Assembly (NCBI GenBank): GCA_019426215.1
Contig: CM033408.1
Span: 26,887,953-26,951,952 of the forward strand
DNA length: 64,000 bases
From: Buddleja alternifolia
Lineage: Eukaryota > Streptophyta > Magnoliopsida > Lamiales > Scrophulariaceae
Direction of reading: 5' to 3'
Shown here: positions 46,989-56,889 of the stretch, one piece after another
How positions within the stretch are numbered: position 1 is the stretch's first letter
Layout: each line of letters opens with the position of its first letter
Notes under the pieces: generated by a model
Databases searched by the model: none
The model's input: only the letters and a program-made list of their open reading frames with translations
Told to the model about the DNA's origin: nothing
Program-made: the position numbers and the translations under genes

Positions 46989-47058
46989 CTGTCTTGTATT
47001 TCCTTAATATTTTTTTAAAAAAATTGAAGCATGTCGTCTTCTAATTAGAAGACGACAT
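46963..47058. repeat. Two adjacent short hairpins at the palindrome edge
   Basis: 46963-47003 folds as GGAAATA.AAGACAGCAT / ATGCTGTCTT.TATTTCC with a 5-nt loop. 47031-47058 is a perfect 28-bp palindrome whose half is ATGTCGTCTTCTAA. A third related word, GCCGTCTTGTATT, follows at about 47079. They look like repeated end sequence of the foldback structure. Confidence 0.75.
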
Positions 47059-48185
47059 TCTGCCTGCCGTCTTGTATTAATTTATTAAATTTTTTAAAAT
47101 TATATTATTTTAAGATTTTTTTATTTATTTTATATTATTGTAATAAAAAACCCATCACCAGTCACCCCAAATTTTTATATGTAGTGTAATTAAGTGGCCA
47201 CTTGGAAAATTCTAGTCCATACCCGATTATGTCAAGTATAAAAGTAATTTATTTAATTTATGACAATCATATGACAAATTAATTCATTCTCCTAATAAAT
47301 TATTCTTGGATTTGGCCAGACGACTATTAATTAACGAAAGAAAATGGTTGGTGGTTGTCATGTCCAGGCTCGTTACTTAAGATATTTTTGTTATGATTTT
47401 CCATGATATTTATTTCGTACGGTAAAATATAAGATAATAAGAAATATAGAGGAGATGGGATATTGAAATTAGAGAAATAGAGAGAAGAAAGAAGGACCAG
47501 GCAGGAAAATTCTCACTCCCGATTCATTTTATAGCACATATTCAAAATGAGTGGGGTGGTTTTCACGCCCACCTACCCTGTGTAAACCACTCCACCCCAA
47601 GTGTTTATGTAGTGAAAAATGGACCGGGAGCAACACTCCCGGTCCACCATAGAATTACCCGAACCAGACAGAAGAAAGAGATAGAGAACGAAGACAGATA
47701 AGGAATTTGTTCATTGCTTGAATCCTCCGACTACACCATACACGAGTTATATAGAAATAATAGAACCCCGTGTCAAGACACATGATACTAATCATGTAGA
47801 TAAAAATAATCAAATATGTATGTATATATATATATATATATATGTATCATTATATAGTTTATATATTTATAGTATACAAAGTTCAAAGTTAAATTCAAAT
47901 TTGATGGGTATCCTTGAAAATTTTATTTATATGGGTAATAAATCATATATTTTAGTTTAAGAAATAATAATATATGATCTATAAACTGAATAAAATAAAT
48001 ATTAAAATAAAATAAAATGATTGATAAATATTATTAATAATAAAAATAGATTAAAAAAGTTAGTTTTTTATTTGAATATAAATTATATTGATAACTACCT
48101 TATTTTGAATTTTAAATTTTGGATGTTTTAGATAAAGATTAATAACTATATTTATTCAAACTAAATCAAATAAATATAAATTAAA
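47059..48185. other. Spacer with F-box-upstream remnant and Helitron-like end
   Basis: At about 47155-47210, CAGTCACCCC followed by TATATGTAGTGTAATTAAGTG matches the distal upstream region of the F-box genes, without any F-box body next to it. At about 47764-47785 CCCCGTGTCAAGACACATG resembles a decayed Helitron 3' hairpin. A TA microsatellite lies at 47821-47842. No gene is supported. Confidence 0.55.
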
Positions 48186-49645
48186 CTAGATGTAACTCCG
48201 TGCCAAGGCACGGGATATTAAATATGTAACAAAAGAATATTTAAAAATTCATATTTAGCATGACATTATTTATTTATAATATGTATAAAAAAAAACTGAT
48301 TCAATTTTAATGATTATCATTACAAAATTTCTTTATACAACTTTTAAATTATATTTATTCTGTTTTAAAAAAATATTAATACACTATTGGCATATTAAAT
48401 AAAGAAAATATTAAAAGAAAACATGAAAGGTAATTATCAATGAAAAATTTAACTAATCAGGTAAAAAAAATGAGAAAGAAATCTTATTAATGGATAAGAA
48501 GAAAGGAAGTTCACGCAAATTCTTAATAACTAAAACTAAATTAATATCAGATATTTAAACAAAATTAAGAATATAAATTTAAAAAGAAATAGTCGATACA
48601 CTTGATTACTAATCATGGTAAACATAAAAGATGGTCTTAGAAATTAAAATAAATCAAGAAAAAATTAAATAAATCGAGTACAAATTAGAAGAAAATTTAA
48701 AAGAGTTAAAAAAACCAAAAAGAAAAAAACAAAGAAAAGCAATGAATCTGTTTGTCTCGATTTAAGGTGAGAAAAAAAATTAAGAATAAATCCTATTAAT
48801 CCATAAAGAAAAGAGGAAATTCACACAAAATCAAAATTATCAGAAGTAAATTAAATGAAGAATTAAAAAAACCAAAAAGAAAAACAAAGAAAAGCAATGA
48901 ATCTGTTTGTCTCGATTTAAGGTGAGAAAAACAATTAAGAATAAATCTTATTAATTCATAAAGAAAAGATGAAATTAAGACAAAATCAAAGTTATTAGAA
49001 GTAAATTAAATGAAGACAACCAAACAAAATTTAGGGAATAAAATCGAAACTATTAGGATCACGAAAATTATAAATTATGTAAAACAATAATCAAAATACC
49101 TGATTATCCGACCATGGTAACCATAAGAAATAGTGTGTAAAATCAACTAATGAATCGTACTGTAACGTATGCAAAATCACATTCGTAAAATATTTTTAAC
49201 AATATTTATTTACATGAAACCAAATCAATTCGCATAGAAGAAGAAAGAGTGGATGGTGAATACCAAGATATTGAATAGTGAAAGGACAAAAATAAATTGC
49301 TTCGGTATGAAGTCTTCAAAAATTTAGGTGAAACGAATTAATTAACTGATAATAGCATGAAATGTTGAAAGTTTCCTTCTAAAAGTCACATAATCCCATG
49401 ATTTATGGGATTCACACGTCATTCTAGCTAATGAAAAATAAATCTTCCCGTAATTAAGGAATTAGTTATGCAAAAAAAATTTGAAACTAATTAGTTATGC
49501 AAATTAAGCGTCCTGAATATCTTGAAAAAATCAAAATATTTACTAATTACTACCATAAATCTTGTTCAGCCAATGAGATGTTTTCTTGGGAATTAATAAA
49601 CTCAAAATTTTGAGAAAATTTTATTTGGCTCAATTGCAGTCAATG

Positions 49646-49679
<34 letters not shown>

Positions 49680-50302
49680 TATACAGATATATATATAATA
49701 CATGCATGATGCATGTTATCATTAAAATAATTTTAAATTTGATTATAAAAAATCCCTAGATTTCAATGTGAAATATTGTTTTTCAAAATGTTTTTTAGCA
49801 TTTTGTTTACAAATAGATCACATTTTTCAAATGTTTACAAATAAGATCAAATTCAAATTTTGAATGGCCTAAAGCCGTATTTATTTAAGACATAAATTAG
49901 ATGCCTAAGTAAATCTGTTGAATGGCCTCAGAGCCGTATTTTAAGTGAACATGAAACATAATTGGTTTTGAAATTTAAATTTGGAGTATGTACGCATGTT
50001 TAGAAAAAGAAAATATATTAGTTATTCTAATTGTATCCAAAAAAGATATGAGGTTGTTAATATCCATTTGGATAAAGCTTGATAATTATATTTATTTAAA
50101 TTTAATAAATGTGTATTTATTCAATTTTGCTTATGTGGCAAAATTGAGCTCAATTAATCCATCCACATATGCACTTACTTGGATGACCTCAAAGGTTGTA
50201 TTTTATTATATAAAGATTACTTATGTGGCAAAATTGATTTCAATTAAAATATCCACATGTACGTTTATTTTGATGGGCTCAAAGGTTATATTTTATTATA
50301 GA
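48186..50302 (-). mobile_element. Non-autonomous Helitron (2,117 bp)
   Basis: On the minus strand the element begins TCTATAATAAAATATAACCT and ends with the hairpin CCGTGCCTTGGCACGG, AGTTACAT and CTAG. The host bases are A before the TC and T after the CTAG, the Helitron insertion rule. There is no terminal inverted repeat and no Rep/helicase frame. The 5' region is partly duplicated inside (CTCAAAGGTTGTATTTTATT near 50190 and CTCAAAGGTTATATTTTATT near 50278). A TA microsatellite lies near 49651-49677. Confidence 0.8.
48706..49017 (+). repeat. 155-bp tandem duplication inside the Helitron
   Basis: AATGAATCTGTTTGTCTCGA occurs at 48741 and 48896, and the surrounding text (AAGGTGAGAAAAA, AAGAATAAATC, AGAAGTAAATTAAATGAAG) repeats with the same 155-bp offset. 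A third, weaker copy may start near 48440. It is A-rich and non-coding. Confidence 0.75.
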
Positions 50303-50501
50303 TAAATTAGTCTCTACATTGATATGTAAAACATGTTTGAGAAATAACCAAAACCAAGTGACACTTTTATTAATTATATCCACACCAACGCTTTCTACTC
50401 TTGTCCTCATCTCATCTTCTTTAAATTCCCAATATACCCCTAGTAGAATTGTTTGGTCATGACAGTGGTATAATTATTCAATTTTGATGGAAGAGTACGT
50501 A

Positions 50502-50827
50502 GGGATGTAAACGAGCCGAGCTCGAGCCGAGCCAGGCTCGAGCTCGAGCCTAAATTGGCTTTTGATATTTTATTAAATTATTAATATAATTAATATTATA
50601 AAAAAATATAATAAATAACTTGTGATGGCTGATGGGTCAACAGTCAATACCCAACTATTGACTATTGACATTAAAAAGAAATTATTAATATATATAATTA
50701 ATATTTATAATATAAAAATAAATATATGTAAAAAATCGAAAAGCTCGCAAAAGAGGGAAATAGGCTCGAGCTCATTCGAGGCGAGCCAGCTAAGCTCGCG
50801 AGCCGGCTCGACTCAAGTTATAACCCT
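50502..50827. mobile_element. Mutator-type MITE of the GAGCTCGAG-rich family, 326 bp
   Basis: The ends GGGATGTAAACGAGCC and GTTATAACCCT are flanked by a perfect 11-bp duplication AAGAGTACGTA (50491-50501, 50828-50838). Both arms are GAGCTCGAGCC-type words; the middle 150 bp is AT-rich. Confidence 0.87.
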
Positions 50828-50869
50828 AAGAGTACGTAGGAAATATACAAATACTATTCTCAACGCACA

Positions 50870-51780
50870 AACAAATATTTCAAAATGAGGTTGTTGTGTA
50901 TAATATTTAACATTGAATTTAAAGTAGAAAAACAAATCAAACTATTTGATCCTCGATTCCATATTGATTGTTAAAAAGTTTCATTAGTTTAATATAACAA
51001 ACATGCTTTAAGATTTTATTATATTTGATGGGTTTGAAGCTAGGTTAGTCAAAAAATAATTAAATAAAAGTACAAATATCAAACTACTCGAGTTTGATTT
51101 GATTAAATTCATATTGTTGCGGCTCTAGCTATTCGCAACCAAACAAAGCACAAACACTATGTTTGGAACTCGATAAAATTCAAACAAATTTTAACTATAC
51201 TTTATTAAGCTCTACTCAATTTACTTACACCCCTAATCAACATGGATGTTCATTGTAAAATAAAACTAAGGAAAAACCATTGAAATATATTTAAATAAAT
51301 TTGTATATCTACAAAACTCATGAGAATATATTTCAGCCCAGAATACCTTCCAGACAATTTTTTATTGGAAAAGACCAACAACCAAGGGTTGATAAACTTA
51401 TAGACAAAATTAATCTGTACCTTTTAGATTTAGTGAGATGGACAACAAGAATTGCAAGGAAAGTAAATATCAGTAAAGGAGAATGACGTGTATATCTAGT
51501 TTAGACAAAATTAAAGAAATCAAAATCTTGGGTGTAAGAACCAAAAATTAGGGAATGACACGTTGTCTAGGGTTTGTTTCCTTGTGTCAAGATGGAATGG
51601 GTTATGCAGCAATACACACGAGCACATGCGAGATTACGATTATATTGAGACTTAGAATCTCGAAATATCCTAATAATCACTCCTCCAATTTATCATACAG
51701 AGATAATTACGATTACATTTGAGATTTGGAATCACGGAACATCCTCATTATTCTAGGATATGTGTTGCTAGTAGTATAAA
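50870..51780. repeat. Duplication-unit flank, copy ii
   Basis: This is similar throughout to 29580-30190 and, from 51430, to 60160-60565 (GATGGACAACAAGAATT, CATCTAGTTT, AATCTTGGGTGTA, GTTTGTTTCCT, GAGCACAT). It directly precedes the GT14 intron/exon-2 duplicate, as copy i does. Confidence 0.7.
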
Positions 51781-52199
51781 TAATATATAGTTCTCATGCT
51801 GTATACATGTTGGCTCCAGCATTTTCTTTCTTGTTTTGATTATCTTACTTAAAAATCTGTTTAGTGTTATGTACTAATATCTTTTCCATGTTTTCTGATC
51901 TGACTTTTAAAATTGAAAGGTTGACGACATGATACAAAGTTCAGAATTTTGTCTTCCTGGTTTGGAAATTTTCTTTTACCTACACAGTGTGTTTCATACC
52001 AAAAGGGGGGCGAAGCGACGTTAAGCATGAGACCCACATTGTGCTAAGGTGACATGATCGTGACTCTTTGACGTGGAATACTCAATGTAGGCAAGTTTTT
52101 ACCCTTTTCATTTCCCGTTCATTTCATGGTCATTTAGATGCTATTTGTTTCTTCCCATCTTACTCTCATTTATAAACATTTTTACACCAAACTTTGTTG

Positions 52200-52841
52200 C
52201 GAGTCGAATGGGGTTCAGTGTCACTGGCGATGCAGAGAAACGTCTTTTAGCCACCGCCCTTCTCGACTTCTCAAACGAGCTGTTTGTCCGCCTCTAAGAG
52301 AGTTGTATCCCCATATACGACTTCCCAACTGTCAACAAATACCTCATCAAATCTGACCATAGATTGTAGATTCATATGATGATCTCTCGTTATGGCAGGG
52401 GTCGCTACAGCCGTTGGATGCAACCCGACATCAAACTCTCTGATTGGACGAAAGGATCTCAATGGTTCGAGATGCATCGTACTGTAGCAGTCGAGATAGT
52501 TGCAGACAAAAAGTATTATAACCTCTTCAGAAAGTATTGTTTGAGCCTTCTTCTACCCGGATGAGCATTATATTCCAACTTTTCTACGAAAGTTCTATGG
52601 CTCACGTATTGCAAATCAGTCGGTTACTTATGTCGATTGGTCGTTGATGGGCCCACATTCGGTGACATTCATTAACATTGTCAATATAACAGAAGGATTC
52701 ATCGAGTCGTCAAGGATCAATGGCATGTTGTGTTCGTATAACTCAGAGAACATGACCTTTTGTTATCTCTTTGCTAGAAAGTTTCGTGTGAGTGCTTTGG
52801 AGACTTTATTGGACTTAACCTCAGAAGTTATGGAATATTGA
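52200..52841 (+). pseudogene. GT14 exon-2 pseudogene, last unit
   Basis: It is colinear with the whole of exon 2 (CGAGTCGAATGGGG... to the final TGA) and preceded by duplicated intron sequence from about 51780. The acceptor AG is changed (TTTGCAG to TTTGTTG). One base is lost after GTGTCACTGG, an in-frame TAA appears in the LLSES region (CTCTAAGAG), and small indels follow. Exon 1 is absent. The C-terminal part still reads NITEGFIESSRINGMLCSYN. Confidence 0.92.
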
Positions 52842-53589
52842 GTTTATGGAGATATATTGCACCCCCTTTTTGGGAGTTTAGGTTTTTTGGTAGACCTTTT
52901 GAGTTCTTGCAATTTTGTTTATTTCTGCATTTTTTGTAGTGAAATGTATAGTTCATGAAGGAGCTGTCTTGGTCCCTCAAAAGAATGTAGATTTTTGTAG
53001 TTAAATGTGCCGCATATCATATCAACTTGTCTCGATTAGGTCTGAAAGACGGAACAAATCATTCGACACTCGAATCGATTGCTAAAAGCTCATTTAATCT
53101 CGGCTCGATTAACAATCAACAAAGCTCAAACACAAATTTCGAAGATCGATAATAATTCATACAAGTTTGAACAACAATTTATTCGACTCGACTCGTTTTG
53201 TTCACAGCCCAATTCATGATTCACTACTCATGATCCAGGCAATTCCATTTAGAATCTTTGCAACGGAACTGCTGAAATCAAGAGACAAATTAACAAGATA
53301 CATGACGTACTCTGTGGTTTGACATCGACATGATTATCCTCGAGCTAAGACATGATGTGTCAACCCGATGATGAATGTATAAACAAAAACGGTGAATAAT
53401 TGGACTCGCTATTCCAACACACACATACAAGTAGAAATAAAATGTAACCAACATCACTACAACAAACTTAACCATATAAGAGTTGTATCACAGCCAACTG
53501 AGTTACATAATTTCTAGATCAGTCTTCATATAAATGCACAACAAAATAGATAAGCACACTTCATAATCTACCAAAAGACATCTGAGTCA
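52842..53589. other. Spacer between GT14 pseudogene and F-box gene, last unit
   Basis: This corresponds to 18428-19213 and 33748-34670: GT14 3' flank, a TCGACTC-rich segment (about 53060-53190), then the F-box 3' flank. No added gene or insertion is seen, so this copy shows the unit without later insertions at this point. Confidence 0.6.
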
Positions 53590-54933
53590 TCAATCATTCG
53601 CGACTCTAAAAGAGGGTGGGGGAATATATACAGGCCATGGGGGAATCATAAGCAGAAAGGTAAACCACCAAATAGGACAGGTTTCGTATCTAACAAATTT
53701 GGTCTGCCCAACAATATTTCCAATATCAAGTAAACCACAATGATCGTCCAATTTTCTGGTTTTGATGTTGTATGAAACAATGGTTTTTCGATAACCCAAA
53801 TACACAATACTTGAATCAAATGGATGGAACGATATGGGTACAGGGAAATTAGGGCCAGAATGAAGAATGTCATGACATAGGATGTCTGCAGAGCTGACCC
53901 GATGCTGCAGAGACCAATCTCCAATACCATAATCATTTAGTAACCAAACACCAAAACCAAAGAACCCGTTTGGATGTTCAAAACCAACAGAAGATTCAAA
54001 ATATCTCAACCGTCCTTGATGTACATCACACAAACTAGGGGCGCCCATATATCTTTCATCATTGCATGTTAGCTCTATATCACTAGGCAATGCAATAAAG
54101 CGCAAATGATCAGGGTTATGGTAAGGATCGTAAGCAATCATTCCATGGTTACAAGTTATCCAATGCAGAATTCCACTGAACGCAGTAGGCGGCCTCCACC
54201 AAGCAACTTGAATTGCTTGGTCAATGCACACAGTAAATTCCTTCCACTCACCGATTTCAGAATTAAATACGTAGAATCTAATTATTTTACTTCTTTGCGA
54301 TTGCAACCCAAGGCGTACCACTCTGTAATTTATGAGAATGTTAATTTCAATCCGAGTGAGGAAACCGCTACTAACAAAATCAAAGTGAGGAGCATGTGGA
54401 GGAAGGGTAATCGACTGCCCAGTGATAGGGTTGCATATGCTGTACTGGTGAAACTCGCGTAACAACCGTCCTTCGGACAGACGTGAACCATATAGCACTA
54501 ACCCATTGCTTACTGCAACAGTACTGTATGCTTTCCCGTGCGGGTGCTCTGTACATGGGCAAGGAAGCACAAAATAACCTGGATGCTTGAAACTTCTAGA
54601 ATTTGTATCCGTTAACAACTCATGCTCACGAGAACCCCAAGATCGAGAATCTTCTACATGCATATAATCAGCAATAAAAGTCCAAGGTTGCAACTGTGGT
54701 GACATTGAGGCTCGAGAAACATACATTCGCGCAAAATACGGGTCCGAAATGACAGAGAGCCATTTCTTGGAAACAAGTTTAGACCTGAATACGAGCTTCA
54801 CTGGCAACCTAATGAGCACCTCTACTAAAAGCCACTCAGGAATATCACAAAGCTCAATCCCATCACCAGTTTTGAGTATCGCAGATTTCACCACATTCCC
54901 TTCAGAACCCTTTTCATCTCTATCAATTTCCAT
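53590..54933 (-). CDS. F-box protein with F-box-associated C-terminal domain (copy C, intact)
   Basis: A single-exon frame of 447 residues, clearly paralogous to copy B along its whole length. The F-box is at about residues 28-68 (CDIPEWLLVEVLIRLPVKL...LVSKKWLSVISD). The C-terminal domain retains SNGLVLYGS, YSICNPITGQSITLPPHAP, WKEFTVCID, FSGILHWIT and IPPWPVYIPPP. The predicted role is SCF ubiquitin-ligase substrate recognition. Differences from copy B cluster in the middle (for example HELLTDTNSRSFKHPG against CDLFVDIQSRVFKHPG), where substrate contact could change. It is convergent with the GT14 pseudogene upstream. Both B and C remain open although neighbouring copies decayed. Confidence 0.92.
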   Translation of the reverse strand: MEIDRDEKGSEGNVVKSAILKTGDGIELCDIPEWLLVEVLIRLPVKLVFRSKLVSKKWLSVISDPYFARMYVSRASMSPQLQPWTFIADYMHVEDSRSWGSREHELLTDTNSRSFKHPGYFVLPCPCTEHPHGKAYSTVAVSNGLVLYGSRLSEGRLLREFHQYSICNPITGQSITLPPHAPHFDFVSSGFLTRIEINILINYRVVRLGLQSQRSKIIRFYVFNSEIGEWKEFTVCIDQAIQVAWWRPPTAFSGILHWITCNHGMIAYDPYHNPDHLRFIALPSDIELTCNDERYMGAPSLCDVHQGRLRYFESSVGFEHPNGFFGFGVWLLNDYGIGDWSLQHRVSSADILCHDILHSGPNFPVPISFHPFDSSIVYLGYRKTIVSYNIKTRKLDDHCGLLDIGNIVGQTKFVRYETCPIWWFTFLLMIPPWPVYIPPPSFRVAND

Positions 54934-55262
54934 TTAAACTATTTAGATAACAAATGAAAATCATAAACAAAATCTTCGGTGAGTAAAATCAACAGACAGT
55001 TGGTGGGCACTTCTCGACTTATTTTACCTAACAATATTTCGAGAAAGAAGAGAAAATTTTCAAAAGCTCGTACCTATATAACTTCGCTGAACGGAGCTCG
55101 AGTCGCATGATAATTTCTCAGACGTTCGATCTTTCATGGGTTTTATCTGCAGAGGGTTTGTAGTTGGGAAGAAGAATCGTCGGAGACTCGGAGTTCTGTA
55201 GATATCAGTCACCCCGAGTTTGACGATTTTATATGTACTGTAATTAAGTGAAACTATTAGTT
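54934..55262 (-). promoter_or_regulatory. Upstream region of F-box gene C
   Basis: It shares GAGGGTTTGTAGTTGGGAAG and CAGTCACCCC...GTAATTAAGTG with the upstream regions of copies A and B. A GAGCTCGAG-type MITE at 55263 ends the conserved part, as a different MITE does for gene B. Confidence 0.45.
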
Positions 55263-55672
55263 AGGGGTATGCAACGATCCGACCCGGCTCGAAAAAAGCT
55301 CTATTCGAGCTCCAACTATACTTGTTTGCCGGCTCGTAAGCCTAAATAAATAAAAGAAATTATTTTTAAAAATATATATAATATAATATTTTATTTATTT
55401 TTTACTATATACATACATATAATATAGTATCTTATAATATTATATGTATTAATTATTAATTATTAAATATTTGTGATACTTATATTTAATTATATATATA
55501 TATTAATACAAAATTAGTGATAATATATATATATATATTAATTAAAAAAATAATTTTTAATTTTTTTCTGAGCTCGAGCTCATTTTTCTCAAGCTCATCG
55601 AGCTCGAGCTCAAAATTCTTGGCTCGAGCTCGAGCCCAAAAATTTGGTCAGGCTTGGCTCGTGGGCACCCCT
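55263..55672. mobile_element. Mutator-type MITE of the GAGCTCGAG-rich family, 410 bp
   Basis: The ends AGGGGTATGCAACGATCC and GTGGGCACCCCT are flanked by a perfect 10-bp duplication ACTATTAGTT (55253-55262, 55673-55682). The outer arms are GAGCTCGAGC-type words; the interior is TA-rich. It is the largest copy of this family in the window. Confidence 0.88.
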
Positions 55673-55696
55673 ACTATTAGTTACCAAAAGAAAATT

Positions 55697-56851
55697 TGGG
55701 ATTATTTGCATCCACCTCCTGAAGTATTAAACTTTGGCAAAGACCTCTATTCATGTATTAAAATTGGACATTGATCACCCCTATATGTAAAAAAAAATTA
55801 TATATTATCTATTTTACCCCTAATTTTTATTTCTTTCTATTTTTTTACTTTTCCTTTCATTCATTTCTTCTTATTATTAAATAGGAAAAAGAAAGAAGGA
55901 AATAATAAACTTGTGATTTTTTTTATTTAAAGACAATTCTAATGAATAATATTTTTTAACTAAAGAATAATTATAACAAATAATATACTAAGCTTATTTT
56001 AAATAAATTTTCAAATATTTGGTTTCTCAGTTATCTTTTTGTGATTCTCAAATTATATATTTAATATTCAAATAATTTTTTAATAAATTAATAGTACTTT
56101 ATTTTATTTTATGTTCTTATTAATAACAAAAAGTTTATACCTTTATAGATTTGTATTATTGACTATTATAAATAAATAAATAAAATTGAAAGAATAATAT
56201 CGCTTTAATCTTTTTGCTCACAGAGCCATAGATGACTCTAGAGTAGATGGCGTCATTATAAAATAAAGAGGTTCTATATGTTATTTTGATAACTTAGGTA
56301 TCTCATTATTAGTGTCCATTGTCATATTAGATTTTCAAATCATAATTTTTTTCACTAGTGAATGTTTAATTTTTTTATATATTTATTCTGTTTCTTATTC
56401 CTCTTCTTCTACTTGGAACAAAAAAGAGACAAATTGGCTAAATAGAGCGGGAGTTTGTTAGAACTTGTTTGGAACATTAAAAATATAATTCAAGAATCAC
56501 ATAACGATAATTGAGAAACCAAGTATTTTAGCTTATTGAAATACATTTAATACATTTTTTGTTATACCTATTTCTTAATTAAAAATAATTAATCATTGGG
56601 ATTATTTGTAAACAAGAATTTTCAAGAGTTTAATTTTTATTTCTTTCTTTTTCGATCGATTTAGTAAGAAAAAGGAAAATAATGAAAGGAAAAGTAATAA
56701 ATAGTCAAAAAAAGGAAAAATTAAGGATTAAATAGGTATTATATATAAAAAAAAAAGCATACATAGGGGTGTTGGATGCCCAAATTTAATACATGAGGGG
56801 AGGTCTTTGCTAAAGTATAATACCTCAAGGGAGGTGGATGCAAATAACCCA
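55697..56851. mobile_element. Mutator-type MITE, 1,155 bp
   Basis: The left end TGGGATTATTTGCATCCACC is matched at the right end by the inverse TGGGTTATTTGCATCCACCT, with similarity over about 100 bp (CAAAGACCTC, TGTATTAAA). The flanks AAGAAAATT (55688-55696) and AAGAAAATG (56852-56860) match at 8 of 9. The interior is AT-rich and non-coding. Confidence 0.82.
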
Positions 56852-56889
56852 AAGAAAATGGTAGGACAATGATTTAATATTAAATGTAG

